Source of the DNA: a marine bacterium B5-7
GTDB taxonomy: Bacteria; Pseudomonadota; Gammaproteobacteria; Arenicellales; CAJQKF01
Assembly (NCBI GenBank): GCA_021604525.1
Contig: BQJD01000001.1
Coordinates: forward strand, 124,001-188,000
Direction: 5' to 3'
Length of the DNA: 64,000 nucleotides
The number at the start of each line of letters is the position of its first letter. Positions within the stretch are counted from its first letter, which is position 1. A program made the translations under genes and the position numbers. The notes beneath the pieces are model-generated. The model was not told the origin of the DNA. It was given only the letters and a program-made list of their open reading frames with translations, and made no database searches. Positions 18,905-28,439 of this stretch are shown here, in pieces.

Positions 18905-20005
18905 ATGACTGATAGTGAATCACGCCGAAAATTTCTTAAGGGATCAGCTATTGCTGCAACGGCTGTTGGTACTTTGGCTGCCCCGGCTATTGCAATTGCA
19001 GCGCCGGTAACACTAAAAATGCAGGCCGCCTGGGGCGGTGGTATTTTTCTTGAAAATGCAAAATCATACGTTGACCGTGTTAACGCCATGGCTGGTAACG
19101 CGCTGCAAATTGAGTTGCTGCCAGTTGATTCAGTCGTAAAAACAAGCCAGATGCAAGATGCAGTCCATCGCGGTGTTCTTGATGCTGCGCACTATGTACC
19201 AGCGTATTGGTATTCAAAATCACCTGTTGCCTCATTGTTTGGAACAGGCCCATGTTTTGGTTGGTCGAGCCAGGAAGTACTCGGCTGGGTGAATTATGGC
19301 GGTGGGCAGGAGTTGTTTGATGAGTTGATGGCTAACCTCGGTCTCAACCTGGTCAGCTTTTTCAACAGCCCGATGCCTGCTCAACCACTTGGCTGGTTCA
19401 AAGAACACATTACTGATGCAAGCCAGTTGAAGGGGCTCAAGTATCGTACTGTGGGATTGGCCGCCGATGTGTTGCTGGAGATGGGTATGTCAGTAGTTCA
19501 GCTACCAGGTGGTGAAATCCAGCCAGCGATGAAGTCAGGTCTGATTGATGCTGCCGAATTTAATAATCCGACCTCTGATCGCGATTTTGGCATGCAAGAT
19601 GTATCCAAGCACTACCATCTGGCAAGTTTTCATCAGTCTCAAGAGTTCTTCGAGATCTCATTCAATAAGAAAAAATATGATGGGTTATCTGACGAACTCA
19701 AGGCAATTCTCCGATATGCATCAGAAGCCGAGAATTCCAACTTTTACTGGCACAACACACGACGCTATGCGGATGATCTTGTGAAGTTACAAACCGAGCA
19801 GGGTGTAAACGTGTACCGTACGCCGGATTCGGTTATGGAAGAACAACTCAAGGCGTGGGATGTCGTTGTAGAACGCATTTCTGCAGGTGACGAATTTTTT
19901 GCCAAGGTCATTGAATCACAAAAAGCGTATGCTGAAACCGTGATGAAATATCTGAACCTGAATCAGCCGGATTATAAGCTGGCGTATAGTCATTACTTCG
20001 GGTAA
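18905..20005 (+). CDS. TRAP transporter substrate-binding protein (DctP family), Tat-exported
   Basis: 366 residues. The N-terminus has a twin-arginine signal, SRRKFLKG at residues 6-13, followed by a hydrophobic stretch ending near AIAIAAP. The mature protein has the DctP/TAXI-like two-lobe pattern (WGGGIFLENAKSYVDRV, GLKYRTVGLAADVL, and the segment ending in EFNNPTSDRDFG). The conserved arginine that binds substrate carboxylates is probably in KYRTVG. An AGGAG ribosome-binding site precedes the ATG. The close match to DctP members annotated for alpha-keto or mannonate-type acids is by general pattern only, so the ligand is left open; a carboxylate or sulfonate is likely. Confidence 0.93.
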   Translation: MTDSESRRKFLKGSAIAATAVGTLAAPAIAIAAPVTLKMQAAWGGGIFLENAKSYVDRVNAMAGNALQIELLPVDSVVKTSQMQDAVHRGVLDAAHYVPAYWYSKSPVASLFGTGPCFGWSSQEVLGWVNYGGGQELFDELMANLGLNLVSFFNSPMPAQPLGWFKEHITDASQLKGLKYRTVGLAADVLLEMGMSVVQLPGGEIQPAMKSGLIDAAEFNNPTSDRDFGMQDVSKHYHLASFHQSQEFFEISFNKKKYDGLSDELKAILRYASEAENSNFYWHNTRRYADDLVKLQTEQGVNVYRTPDSVMEEQLKAWDVVVERISAGDEFFAKVIESQKAYAETVMKYLNLNQPDYKLAYSHYFG

Positions 20006-20026
20006 TTAACACAGATAGAATGGACG

Positions 20027-20064
20027 AAAACGAGGACCGAATGATCGGTCCTCGTTTTGTTTCA
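20027..20064 (+). terminator. Strong hairpin between the TRAP binding-protein and membrane genes
   Basis: A perfect 14-bp stem, 20027-20040 with 20045-20058, around tetraloop ATGA, ending in a T-rich stretch (TTTTGTTT). It lies 21 bases after the binding-protein stop and about 20 bases before the small permease. It probably attenuates transcription or stabilises the upstream messenger so that the periplasmic protein is made in excess over the membrane subunits, a known logic for binding-protein transporters. Confidence 0.82.
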
Positions 20065-20087
20065 ATCGGGTCTCAACGGTGCCAGGT

Positions 20088-20663
20088 ATGACGAGAATCA
20101 TCTACACAATTGAAAGCCTCAGTATCTGGGTTGGGCGTGCATTCGGATGGTGCATTTTGATTCTTACACTATCGGTGTCATACGAAGTATTCGTGCGTTA
20201 CGTATTGAATGCACCGACTGTTTGGGCTTTTGACATGATGGTCCAAATGTATGGCGCATTGTTCCTGATGGCAGGACCCTATGCGCTGGCTCAGGACAGT
20301 CATGTGCGCGGTGATGTTTTGTATCGACTCCTGCCAGTGCGCACCCAGGCAACAATCGATTTTATTCTGTACATCTTGTTCTTTTTCCCAGGGATGTTGG
20401 CATTGTTCTGGTTTGGCGCTGAGATAGCATCTGACTCGTGGCGATACAAAGAGGTCAGTTGGAATAGTCCTGCCAGGATTCAGATCTACTTTTTCAAGAC
20501 ACTGATTCCTCTGGCCGGCGGACTGCTTATTATTCAGGGTGTCTCCGAATGCATGCGATGCTGGTGTGCTTTTCGCACCGGGCGGTGGATGGAACGGTTA
20601 AGTGATGTACGTGAGACCGAAAAAACACTAATGTCCCAAACGACGGGTACTGGTGTCGAGTAA
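20088..20663 (+). CDS. TRAP transporter small permease (DctQ family)
   Basis: About 191 residues with four hydrophobic helices (near residues 18-38, 50-72, 90-112 and 135-155). The motif region SYEVFVRYVLNAPTVWAFDM is the DctQ hallmark. An in-frame GTG at 20079 would add three residues; the ATG at 20088 is preferred because AACGG stands about 8 bases before it. DctQ joins DctM to form the inner-membrane part of the sodium-driven transporter. It is separated from the binding protein by a strong hairpin and from DctM by about 50 bases. Confidence 0.9.
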   Translation: MTRIIYTIESLSIWVGRAFGWCILILTLSVSYEVFVRYVLNAPTVWAFDMMVQMYGALFLMAGPYALAQDSHVRGDVLYRLLPVRTQATIDFILYILFFFPGMLALFWFGAEIASDSWRYKEVSWNSPARIQIYFFKTLIPLAGGLLIIQGVSECMRCWCAFRTGRWMERLSDVRETEKTLMSQTTGTGVE

Positions 20664-20715
20664 TCCAGGCTTCTGTGACAACGTTATCAACTGATCTTTT
20701 CCGAGTAGCAGTTAA

Positions 20716-22083
20716 GTGACAAATCCTGAAGTTGCCATATTCATGTTGGCACTTTTTATAGTGCTAGTGCTTCTTGGTTATCCTATTGCTTTTACATTAT
20801 TGGCGATGGGCGTTGGATTTGGTTACTACGCCTATTACCAGGCCGGTTCTATAGAAACCATCTCTGATGCGTTCAATAACCAGATCTTTTACTTATTGAA
20901 TCAGAATACGTACTCCGTTATGGAGAACGATACTCTGGTTGCAATTCCGTTGTTTCTTTTCATGGGTTACGTTGTCGAGCGGGCTAACATCGTGGATCGA
21001 CTTTTCAGCTCGCTGCAGCTGGCGGCAAGGAATCTGCCAGGTTCCATGGCGATCGCCGCACTGATTACCTGTGCTGTTTTTTCTACTGCTAGTGGCATTG
21101 TCGGTGCTGTCGTAACGTTGATGGGTTTATTAGCTTTTCCAGCTATGGCAAATGCCAATTATCGCAAGGATTTCAGTGCCGGTGTGATTTGTGCTGGCGG
21201 GACGTTAGGTATTCTGATTCCACCATCCATCATGCTGATCGTCTATGCAGCCATAGCTGAGCTGTCGCCTTTACGATTGTATGCTGCAGCCGTATTCCCG
21301 GGTTTGCTGTTAGCCAGTTTATATATCCTGTACGTCATCGTGCGTGTCATGATCAATCCGTCCATTGCGCCGAAGCCAGATCAAAACCAAACCTATTCAA
21401 GAAGCGAGATATATCTGCAGTTGTTGTCGTCGTTCGTCCCGTTGACCGTACTGATTATGCTGGTCCTAGGCTCTATATTAGGTGGCTTGGCCACACCAGC
21501 GGAAGCCGCTGCAATGGGAGCGCTGGGTGGGCTTGTGTTGGCAATTCTTTACCGCTCACTTACTTGGACAAAAGTAAAAGAATCAGTATTTCTTACCGCC
21601 AAAGCGACTGCGATGGTGTGCTGGATGTTTGTTGGTTCGTGGACATTTGCCTCGGTTTTTTCCTACCTTGGTGGACATGACATTATTGAACACTGGGTAC
21701 TTGCACTTAATCTGCAACCGTGGCAGTTCCTGATTATTGTTCAACTGATCATATTCCTGCTGGGCTGGCCCCTAGAATGGTCCGAGATTCTAATAATCTT
21801 TGTGCCAATATTTCTTCCCATGCTTGACACCTTTGGCGTAAATCCATATTTCTTCGCGATGCTAGTAGCCCTGAACCTGCAAACTTCATTCCTGACGCCG
21901 CCTATGGCGATGTCGGCATACTATCTGAAAGGTGTCCTTAAGAAACAAATCGAATTAATGCAGATTTTTAAAGGAATCATGCCGTATCTTGGTATCGTTC
22001 TTTTCTGCATGTTTTTGATGTACATGTTTCCGGGTATAGCGCTATGGCTACCGGACAAATTGTTTGGTACCTACATTCCTTAA
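20716..22083 (+). CDS. TRAP transporter large permease (DctM family)
   Basis: 455 residues with about 11-12 hydrophobic segments. Conserved DctM features are ICAGGTLGILIPPSIMLIVYAAI around residue 160, GGLATPAEAAAMGALG around 256 and LNLQTSFLTPPMAMSAYYLKGV near 390. The start is GTG. It is the transport channel for the substrate delivered by the Tat-exported binding protein, driven by sodium gradient in characterised family members. An amidase gene follows after 6 bases, suggesting that the imported substrate or its product contains an amide. Confidence 0.95.
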   Translation: MTNPEVAIFMLALFIVLVLLGYPIAFTLLAMGVGFGYYAYYQAGSIETISDAFNNQIFYLLNQNTYSVMENDTLVAIPLFLFMGYVVERANIVDRLFSSLQLAARNLPGSMAIAALITCAVFSTASGIVGAVVTLMGLLAFPAMANANYRKDFSAGVICAGGTLGILIPPSIMLIVYAAIAELSPLRLYAAAVFPGLLLASLYILYVIVRVMINPSIAPKPDQNQTYSRSEIYLQLLSSFVPLTVLIMLVLGSILGGLATPAEAAAMGALGGLVLAILYRSLTWTKVKESVFLTAKATAMVCWMFVGSWTFASVFSYLGGHDIIEHWVLALNLQPWQFLIIVQLIIFLLGWPLEWSEILIIFVPIFLPMLDTFGVNPYFFAMLVALNLQTSFLTPPMAMSAYYLKGVLKKQIELMQIFKGIMPYLGIVLFCMFLMYMFPGIALWLPDKLFGTYIP

Positions 22084-22089
22084 TATTCA

Positions 22090-23445
22090 ATGATCGAGCG
22101 AACAGAAACCGGAACACCTACAGTTCGGCAATGTGTTGAATTGATCACATCGGGTGCTCTAACCTCGGAGCATTTGCTCGAGTCCTATCTTGATGTAATT
22201 GATGCAACCGATGCTCAAATTCACGCTTGGGCACATATTGATAGAGATCATGCACTCGAGCAGGCCAGGCATCTGGACGATATTCGGCGACGCGGCTTGC
22301 CTGTCGGAAATCTCCACGGCATTCCGGTCGGGATCAAGGATATTTTCGATACGGTGGAATATGTTACTGAGCGAGGGTCGAATATTTACGCTAACAGGAA
22401 TCCATCTGCAGATTCTGCAGTGGTCGAACGGCTGAAAGAGGCAGGTGCTGTCATCATAGGCAAGTCTGTAACTACCGAATTAGCCTGGATTAACCCAGCA
22501 GCGACCCGTAATCCTCACGATCACTCACGCACGCCGGGTGGGTCATCAAGCGGTTCTGCTGCAGCTGTAGCAGCGGGTCATGTACCACTTTCAATAGGTA
22601 GCCAGACCGGAGGATCGGTTATACGACCAGCATCTTTTTGTGGTGTATACGGTTTTAAGCCATCTCGTGGAATCATCTCAAGACGGGGCGTATACCAGAC
22701 CTCGCCAACCCTGGACCAAGTTGGTGTTTTCGGACGGGATCTAGGTGATGTGTCGTTACTTGTGGACGTACTAGGTGCTTATGACGCAAACGATTCTGCC
22801 AGCTACCTGGCTCCTCGCCCACACATGCTTGAGGGCTTTTTGTCAGATGTACTTATCGAGCCGAACTTCGTTTGGATCGATATGCCATATGAGGAGCACT
22901 ATTCAAAGGCCGTATCGCATGGTTGTAATGAGTTGATGGAAGCAATTGGCGGTCAGCTCGATCGAGTGCCGGCACCGAAATCTTTTATCGCTTTAATCGA
23001 ATGTCACAAGATAATATATGAATATGAAATATATCGTTGTCTAACGGATGAACGTGAAAACCATTGGGGCTTGTTAAGCGATACTGCTAGAAGAAAACTT
23101 GAAGTCGCCGGAAAAGTTTCGGATGACCAATATCAGGATGCCCTGGATGTTCTCAATGCTGCCAATCAATGGTTCGAGCAGTTTTTCTATGATTACGATT
23201 CTATCGTGACGCCATCGTCACTTGGTGAAGCACCTGCTTTTGAAGAAGGTACCGGGGATCCAATCTGTTGTACGATCTGGACGCTCTGTGGCCTACCATG
23301 CATTTCTCTTCCATTGCTGCTCAGTGGGAACGGCATGCCAATTGGTCTACAAATCGTTGGTGGTATCAACAGAGACGATGATCTGCTTCGTACTTCGCGC
23401 TGGCTATTAAACACACTCCGAAATGACGATATGGTTGAAAATTAG
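22090..23445 (+). CDS. Amidase (amidase-signature family)
   Basis: 451 residues. The Ser-cisSer-Lys triad is readable: lysine in GIKDIFDT near residue 82, the Gly/Ser-rich GGSSSGSAAAVAAGH near 156, and the nucleophile region SQTGGSVIRPA near 177. It hydrolyses a carboxamide to acid and ammonia; family members act on many substrates including amides, allophanate and Glu-tRNA-Gln. Proximity (6 bases) to the TRAP permease argues that it acts on the imported compound rather than being GatA, as no gatB or gatC is beside it. The C-terminal half has the expected hydrophobic IGLQIVGG. Confidence 0.92.
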   Translation: MIERTETGTPTVRQCVELITSGALTSEHLLESYLDVIDATDAQIHAWAHIDRDHALEQARHLDDIRRRGLPVGNLHGIPVGIKDIFDTVEYVTERGSNIYANRNPSADSAVVERLKEAGAVIIGKSVTTELAWINPAATRNPHDHSRTPGGSSSGSAAAVAAGHVPLSIGSQTGGSVIRPASFCGVYGFKPSRGIISRRGVYQTSPTLDQVGVFGRDLGDVSLLVDVLGAYDANDSASYLAPRPHMLEGFLSDVLIEPNFVWIDMPYEEHYSKAVSHGCNELMEAIGGQLDRVPAPKSFIALIECHKIIYEYEIYRCLTDERENHWGLLSDTARRKLEVAGKVSDDQYQDALDVLNAANQWFEQFFYDYDSIVTPSSLGEAPAFEEGTGDPICCTIWTLCGLPCISLPLLLSGNGMPIGLQIVGGINRDDDLLRTSRWLLNTLRNDDMVEN

Positions 23446-23457
23446 GGGGAGCACAAC

Positions 23458-23658
23458 ATGGTATCAAAGCTGATACAACTCATCACGGGACTCATCGGTT
23501 TGCTGCTGGTGATGACTTTCGTTTTTGCATTGGCACGGAGCATCTCAATTGGATTCGCTGGCTTTTGGGGTGGTTTACCTTTTGTGATAATTGTTGTGTT
23601 TGTTATGTCGCTAGTTGTTTACGACTTCTGGGACGAGTGTGTACGCAAACATAAGTAA
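23458..23658 (+). CDS. Small two-helix membrane protein
   Basis: 66 residues with two hydrophobic helices (about 8-28 and 36-54) and a charged C-terminus, DFWDECVRKHK. GGGGAG lies 5-6 bases before the ATG. It is placed 12 bases after the amidase and 24 before the dehydrogenase, all on one strand, so it belongs to the TRAP operon. I do not recognise the family. It may stabilise or regulate the transporter. Confidence 0.65.
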   Translation: MVSKLIQLITGLIGLLLVMTFVFALARSISIGFAGFWGGLPFVIIVVFVMSLVVYDFWDECVRKHK

Positions 23659-23682
23659 CCTCACAGAAAGCGATACCAATAT

Positions 23683-24648
23683 ATGAGTTCCAAACCGGTA
23701 TTATGGATCACACGCAAGCTCTCGGCTAATACCGAGGAACGGGCAGCACACGATTATCAGGTTATTCTGAGTCCCGACGATCAACCTGCTTCAGCTGAAC
23801 AGATCGTTGCGATGAGTCCCAAGGTCGACGCCATCATTCCCTGCCACTCGGAGATCTTTAGCGCTGATGTGGTATCACGCCTTGATAAGCGAGTCAGAAT
23901 TATCGCCAATCATTCTGTCGGGGTGGATCACTGTGATCTCGCCGCGTTGAAAGACAAAGGTATTATCGTCACCAACACACCGGATGTCCTGTCTGACGCT
24001 ACGGCTGAAATTGCGATGCTGTTGTTGCTCGGCGCTGCGCGACGCGCAGTTGAAGGGGATCGTCTTGTTCGAGAACGTCGTTGGACATCATGGAGTCCGT
24101 CGTTCATGGTCGGTCACCAGGTAACCGGTAAACGTCTCGGAATAGTCGGTATGGGCAAGGTAGGACAGGTGCTGGCGAAACGCGCTCGTGGTTTCGACAT
24201 GGAAATTCATTATCACAATCGAACTCGCCTCGACTCAAGGCTCGAATCAGGCGCGGTTTTTCACAGTGATCTGGAATCACTACTGAATATATCGGAGTTC
24301 TTGTCGTTGCACTGTCCAGCCACACCTGATACCCGCGGCATAATGAACGAGGCAACGTTCGCGATGATGCCAGATCAGAGTATTCTTGTTAACACTGCTC
24401 GTGGCGCGATCATCGATGAAGATGCTCTCCTTGCTGCCCTTAAGTCAGGCAAATTAGCTGCTGCCGGACTCGATTGTTTTGTTATGGAGCCCGGTGGCAA
24501 TCCGCGCTTCGATAGTCAGGAGAAAATTTTCATGTTGCCTCACATCGGCAGTGCAACGTTTGAAACCCGCGATGCAATGGGATTTCGCGCGTTGGATAAT
24601 ATTGATGCTTTTTTTGCTGGCAAGGAACCGGTTGATCGACTGATCTGA
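23683..24648 (+). CDS. D-isomer-specific 2-hydroxyacid dehydrogenase
   Basis: 321 residues. The Rossmann fingerprint is GIVGMGKVGQVLAKRA near residues 148-163, with R in the following NRTR suggesting NADP preference. The catalytic arginine is in VNTARGAI, the acid in the following FVMEPGG region, and the histidine in LPHIGSAT. The family includes glyoxylate/hydroxypyruvate reductases. As the last gene of the TRAP-amidase operon it probably reduces or oxidises the 2-oxo/2-hydroxy acid released from the imported compound. A glycerate 2-kinase elsewhere in the window (39825) could accept D-glycerate from such an enzyme, but the link is inference. Confidence 0.92.
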   Translation: MSSKPVLWITRKLSANTEERAAHDYQVILSPDDQPASAEQIVAMSPKVDAIIPCHSEIFSADVVSRLDKRVRIIANHSVGVDHCDLAALKDKGIIVTNTPDVLSDATAEIAMLLLLGAARRAVEGDRLVRERRWTSWSPSFMVGHQVTGKRLGIVGMGKVGQVLAKRARGFDMEIHYHNRTRLDSRLESGAVFHSDLESLLNISEFLSLHCPATPDTRGIMNEATFAMMPDQSILVNTARGAIIDEDALLAALKSGKLAAAGLDCFVMEPGGNPRFDSQEKIFMLPHIGSATFETRDAMGFRALDNIDAFFAGKEPVDRLI

Positions 24649-24709
24649 TTCACTTGCTTATGACAGATTCAAGAATTCTTTAGTTTCATTTTCACCGCAA
24701 GCACTTTGC

Positions 24710-25714
24710 TCATAGCGTGATAACCAGCTTGCCGAAATGACCGGCCGCTTCCATGGCATGAAATGCATCCCGGGCACTTTTAAAGGGAAAGGTTTCATGG
24801 ATTACCGGTTTGAGGTCGTGCATGGTGATAGCCCGATTCATGCTCTCAAACATTTGCCGGTGCCCAACATACATCCCTTGCAGACGGATGGATTTGCGCA
24901 TAATGGCCACAGGATTAATCTGACCGCCAGTTAACACACCGATCAGAGCGATGGTGCCTGCCACTCGGGTAGCCGCGATAGAACGATCGAGAGTACCGGC
25001 ACCGCCCACTTCAACCACGGCGTCAACACCAATATTGTCCGTTAGTTTCAGAACCTCCAGTTCCCAGTCCGGAGACGTGTGATAGTTGATGGTTTGCCAG
25101 GCACCCATTTCCCTGCATCGGGTAAGTTTGTTATCGCTGGAGGAAGTTACAATGGCTCGAATACCCATTAGTTGGGCAAACTGCAAGGCGAATATTGATA
25201 CGCCGCCAGTGCCAAGCAACAGTACGGTATCGCCTGACTTTAAGTTGGCGGTTCCAATCAACGCATTCCATGCAGTCAAGGCAGCGCAGGGCAAAGTTGC
25301 TGCCTCTTCGTATGTGAGATGCCCAGGAATCGAAACCACACCACGCGCGCTTAATATCACTTCCTCAGCCAGAACACCGTCAATTGATCCACCCAATGCA
25401 CTGTCCATGGCACGAGGTGTACATGGGCCGGCTTCCCAATCCTGGAAGAAGCAGCTCGTCACGCGATCGCCCACTGCTACGGTTTTAACATCTTCGCCAA
25501 TCGCAATGACTTCACCGGCCGCGTCGGAGTTGGGGATACGGGGTAGTGGCAGATTGCGCGAAGCAGGATCACGAATGGTCGCCAGATCACGATAATTTAC
25601 CGAGGAAGCACGCACACGTACACACACTTCGCCCATACCTGGCTTGCAGGCTTTACGTTCGACAAGTTCCAGGGCATCAATGCCTTCATTGCTGTTAATC
25701 TGCCATGCGCGCAT
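24710..25714 (-). CDS. Zinc-independent medium-chain dehydrogenase/reductase (quinone-oxidoreductase-like)
   Basis: 334 residues from the ATG at 25714, preceded by GAGAG; an upstream ATG at 25783 has no ribosome-binding site and adds a Cys/Ser-rich stretch with no family match. The cofactor motif LLLGTGGVSIFALQFAQ lies near residue 155. The structural four-cysteine zinc site and the catalytic GHE/CGxD residues of zinc alcohol dehydrogenases are absent, so this is a zinc-independent NADPH-linked member such as quinone or enoyl reductase. It is transcribed towards the TRAP operon end; the two are convergent with a 61-base gap. The substrate is unknown. Confidence 0.88.
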   Translation of the reverse strand: MRAWQINSNEGIDALELVERKACKPGMGEVCVRVRASSVNYRDLATIRDPASRNLPLPRIPNSDAAGEVIAIGEDVKTVAVGDRVTSCFFQDWEAGPCTPRAMDSALGGSIDGVLAEEVILSARGVVSIPGHLTYEEAATLPCAALTAWNALIGTANLKSGDTVLLLGTGGVSIFALQFAQLMGIRAIVTSSSDNKLTRCREMGAWQTINYHTSPDWELEVLKLTDNIGVDAVVEVGGAGTLDRSIAATRVAGTIALIGVLTGGQINPVAIMRKSIRLQGMYVGHRQMFESMNRAITMHDLKPVIHETFPFKSARDAFHAMEAAGHFGKLVITL

Positions 25715-26158
25715 GATAAGTCTCTCGTACTTTGTTGAATTATTCGACCCCAAGACCACTTGCAGACATTGTACCGAACACACTGATCAATTCACGAATC
25801 ATTCGCCATATTGTGACCTATGGAGATACAGATTCACCGTTGCGTACTTCTGCATAACAGAGATGATAGTGAAGATATAAGATATACTACTCGTGTAATT
25901 CCGTGATTGAGATGCAATCTGCTTACGTGAAAGCAATGCCGACTTATTCGATTCAAGTTTGACTAATTTATATTCATTCAAGTCGTCATTTTTAACCTGA
26001 CAATAGTTAGTCTTCACTCACTTTTGTTTCATGACAAAACAATAGCCCCTCGACAGGTATTTTGTCCGTGAACGACAAGTCAATCATATTAAATCATCCA
26101 TTAATTCACATTAACATCCCTGATATAGATCGTTCACTAGAGTATTCGGAGGCAATAA
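25715..26158. other. AT-rich divergent intergenic region
   Basis: 444 bases between the leftward dehydrogenase and the rightward SDR. It must contain promoters for both, and is AT-rich, but I see no convincing sigma-70 pair, operator palindrome or hairpin. The short open frame at 25799-26017 (minus) has no support. Confidence 0.4.
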
Positions 26159-26941
26159 TTGCTAAAAGGTAAAACAGCACTGGTGACAGGTTCCACCAGC
26201 GGTATTGGACTCGGCATTGCACGTTCACTTGCGCAAGCTGGCTGCAATCTGGTGATAAACGGACTCGGCAATGCCGAAGAGATTGAAACGATTCGCTCAG
26301 AACTTGCTCAATCGAGTGGAGTTGAAGTGTTATTTGACGGAGCGAATATGATGGAGCCCGAACAAATTTCACACATGGTTGAACGCACCAATCAACACTT
26401 TGGTGGCATTGATGTTCTCGTCAATAATGCCGGCATACAGTATGTGTCACCAGTCGAGGAATTTCCTATCGAGAAATGGGATGCCATCATCGCAATTAAT
26501 TTATCTTCGTCATTCCACACAATTCGTGCCGCGATACCATCAATGAAAAAACGTGGGTTTGGCCGAATCATAAACCTGGCATCCGCCCACGCACTGGTTG
26601 CTTCACCGTATAAAAGCGCTTATGTCGCAGCCAAACATGGTCTGGCTGGATTAACCAAAACGGTTGCGCTTGAGGTCGCAGAAAACGGCATAACAGTCAA
26701 TGCCGTTTGTCCAGGCTATGTATTGACGCCATTGGTTGAAAAACAAATCCCTGATACCGCACATGCGAGGGGTATAAGTGAGGAAGAAGTCGTACGTGAC
26801 GTCCTGCTTGCGGCGCAATCCACCAAACAGTTTGTTACAGTTGAGCAAATAAGCGGGTTGGTTATATTCCTGTGCTCCCAATCTGCCGCTTCCATTACCG
26901 GGGCACTACTACCAATTGATGGAGGCTGGACAGCGCACTGA
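26159..26941 (+). CDS. bdhA: 3-hydroxybutyrate dehydrogenase-like SDR (TTG start)
   Basis: 260 residues. Short-chain dehydrogenase signatures: TGSTSGIGLGIA at residues 9-20, NNAG near 90, catalytic serine in INLASAHALVASP, and YVAAKHG. The C-terminal VTVEQISGLVIFLCSQSAASITGALLPIDGGW is characteristic of D-3-hydroxybutyrate dehydrogenases, which also have the QYVSPVEEFP segment. The TTG at 26159 has CGGAGG six bases upstream and no better start. It oxidises 3-hydroxybutyrate to acetoacetate with NAD. The patatin-like gene downstream supports a role in polyhydroxybutyrate or lipid mobilisation. Confidence 0.85.
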   Translation: MLKGKTALVTGSTSGIGLGIARSLAQAGCNLVINGLGNAEEIETIRSELAQSSGVEVLFDGANMMEPEQISHMVERTNQHFGGIDVLVNNAGIQYVSPVEEFPIEKWDAIIAINLSSSFHTIRAAIPSMKKRGFGRIINLASAHALVASPYKSAYVAAKHGLAGLTKTVALEVAENGITVNAVCPGYVLTPLVEKQIPDTAHARGISEEEVVRDVLLAAQSTKQFVTVEQISGLVIFLCSQSAASITGALLPIDGGWTAH

Positions 26942-27007
26942 TCGATTGCGCTGATTTAATAGTTGATATGACTTTAACAAGCAAACTGTGAGAGCGGTGC
27001 AATAGAA

Positions 27008-28054
27008 GTGTCTGAAAAGATGTCTGAACCCGCTTGTCCTTCAGGTATTAACCTAGCCCTGCAGGGTGGTGGCGCGCACGGCGCATTTACCTGGGGAATT
27101 CTTGATCGCCTGCTTGAAGACGGTCGATTGGATATAGAAGCAATTAGCGGCACCAGTGCCGGCGCAATGAACGCGGTCGTGTTATGTCATGGTTATGTAG
27201 CAGATGGTCGCGATGGTGCACGTCAATCGTTAAACGATTTCTGGAAGTCAGTGAGCGATGCGGCACAATTCAGCCCCATCCGGCGAAGTGCCATCGATAT
27301 GTTTATGGGGAACTGGAGCCTTGATACATCTCCGGCATTCATGTTCTTTGATATTTTGTCGAGAGTTGCCTCTCCTTATGATCTCAATCCACTAAACATT
27401 AATCCGCTTCGGGATCTTTTGGAATCTATTGTCGATTTTGAAAAACTGCAGAAGGCTCGCGAAATTCGACTGTTTATTGCCGCTACCAATGTGCATACCG
27501 GACGGGTACGGGTCTTTAGATGTGCGGAATTGACCGCTGATTGTGTGATGGCTTCTGCATGTTTGCCATTTTTATTTCAGGCTGTTGAGATAGATGGTAT
27601 CCCTTATTGGGATGGTGGGTTCATGGGAAATCCTGTCCTGTATCCATTTTTCTATGAATGCAAATCAAAAGATATTTTACTGGTTCAAATCAACCCGACA
27701 GTTCGAAATGAAACGCCGAAAAGTGCTCGAGAAATTCTCAACAGGATGAATGAGATAACATTCAATAGCTCGTTGATGAAAGAATTACGCGCTGTTGAGT
27801 TTGTTGGACGATTGATCGATGAAGGACATATTGATGAAGGCTACTATCGTAAGATTTTCATGCACGTAATTCATGGCGACGAAGCGTTGCGTGAGATGTC
27901 CGCGTCATCCAAAGTTAACGCTGAATGGTTGTTTTTGACGACTTTACGGGATCTCGGTCGGCAAACGGCGAAGGCATGGCTGGAGAAGAATCTTGATCTG
28001 GTTGGCACCCGATCATCTGTTGATCTGAGACAGTTTTTTCAAGGCCCACAATAA
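27008..28054 (+). CDS. Patatin-like phospholipase
   Basis: 348 residues. The oxyanion loop LQGGGAHGAFTWG lies at residues 18-30, the nucleophile elbow ISGTSAGAMNA at 46-55 (serine 50) and the aspartate in WDGGFMGNP near 204, completing the Ser-Asp dyad of patatins. A start at ATG 27020 instead of GTG 27008 would remove only four residues. No signal peptide is visible, so a cytoplasmic or membrane-associated hydrolase is likely. Placement after bdhA suggests an esterase acting on storage polymer or phospholipid; the pairing is commonly seen in proteobacteria. Confidence 0.92.
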   Translation: MSEKMSEPACPSGINLALQGGGAHGAFTWGILDRLLEDGRLDIEAISGTSAGAMNAVVLCHGYVADGRDGARQSLNDFWKSVSDAAQFSPIRRSAIDMFMGNWSLDTSPAFMFFDILSRVASPYDLNPLNINPLRDLLESIVDFEKLQKAREIRLFIAATNVHTGRVRVFRCAELTADCVMASACLPFLFQAVEIDGIPYWDGGFMGNPVLYPFFYECKSKDILLVQINPTVRNETPKSAREILNRMNEITFNSSLMKELRAVEFVGRLIDEGHIDEGYYRKIFMHVIHGDEALREMSASSKVNAEWLFLTTLRDLGRQTAKAWLEKNLDLVGTRSSVDLRQFFQGPQ

Positions 28055-28061
28055 GTATCAA

Positions 28062-28439
28062 ATGAAATGGATCTTTGCAACATGGTTATTATTGGCGGCA
28101 GATGTAAGTCTGGCGCGAGATGCCAATGGCGTTTATATCCCCAAGGGCGATATCGATTGTGAAACTTTCATTCTGCAATATGATCTTGACTATGAGTTAA
28201 AGCGGCAGGCACTTCAGGTCAGAACCGAATTCATCAGGATAGAATCATGGATCAACGGCTATCTGACGGCTGTAAATAAAGTTGCGCAAAATGGCAAACG
28301 TGATATTGCCCAAGGCAAGAACATGGAATTTATAACCGAGCATATTTCAAAATACTGCCGCAAAAATCGTAGCAGCTCACTTGCGTCCGCGATGGAAGGC
28401 CTGTTGATTGAACTGCTTGCCTCACCTGTGAATAATTAA
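28062..28439 (+). CDS. Small exported protein resembling the Rap1a/Tai family
   Basis: 125 residues with a signal peptide (MKWIFATWLLLAADVSLA). The mature chain has WINGYLTAVN near residue 64 and SKYCRKNRSSSLASAMEGLLIEL near the C-terminus, with paired cysteines (residues about 33 and 105). This W-x-x-GYL-x-A-x-N plus Y-C-R-x-N pattern occurs in Rap1a/HdeA-like periplasmic proteins, some of which are type VI secretion immunity proteins. No effector gene is adjacent, so an immunity function is not claimed. It starts 7 bases after the patatin gene and is probably cotranscribed with it. Confidence 0.65.
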   Translation: MKWIFATWLLLAADVSLARDANGVYIPKGDIDCETFILQYDLDYELKRQALQVRTEFIRIESWINGYLTAVNKVAQNGKRDIAQGKNMEFITEHISKYCRKNRSSSLASAMEGLLIELLASPVNN

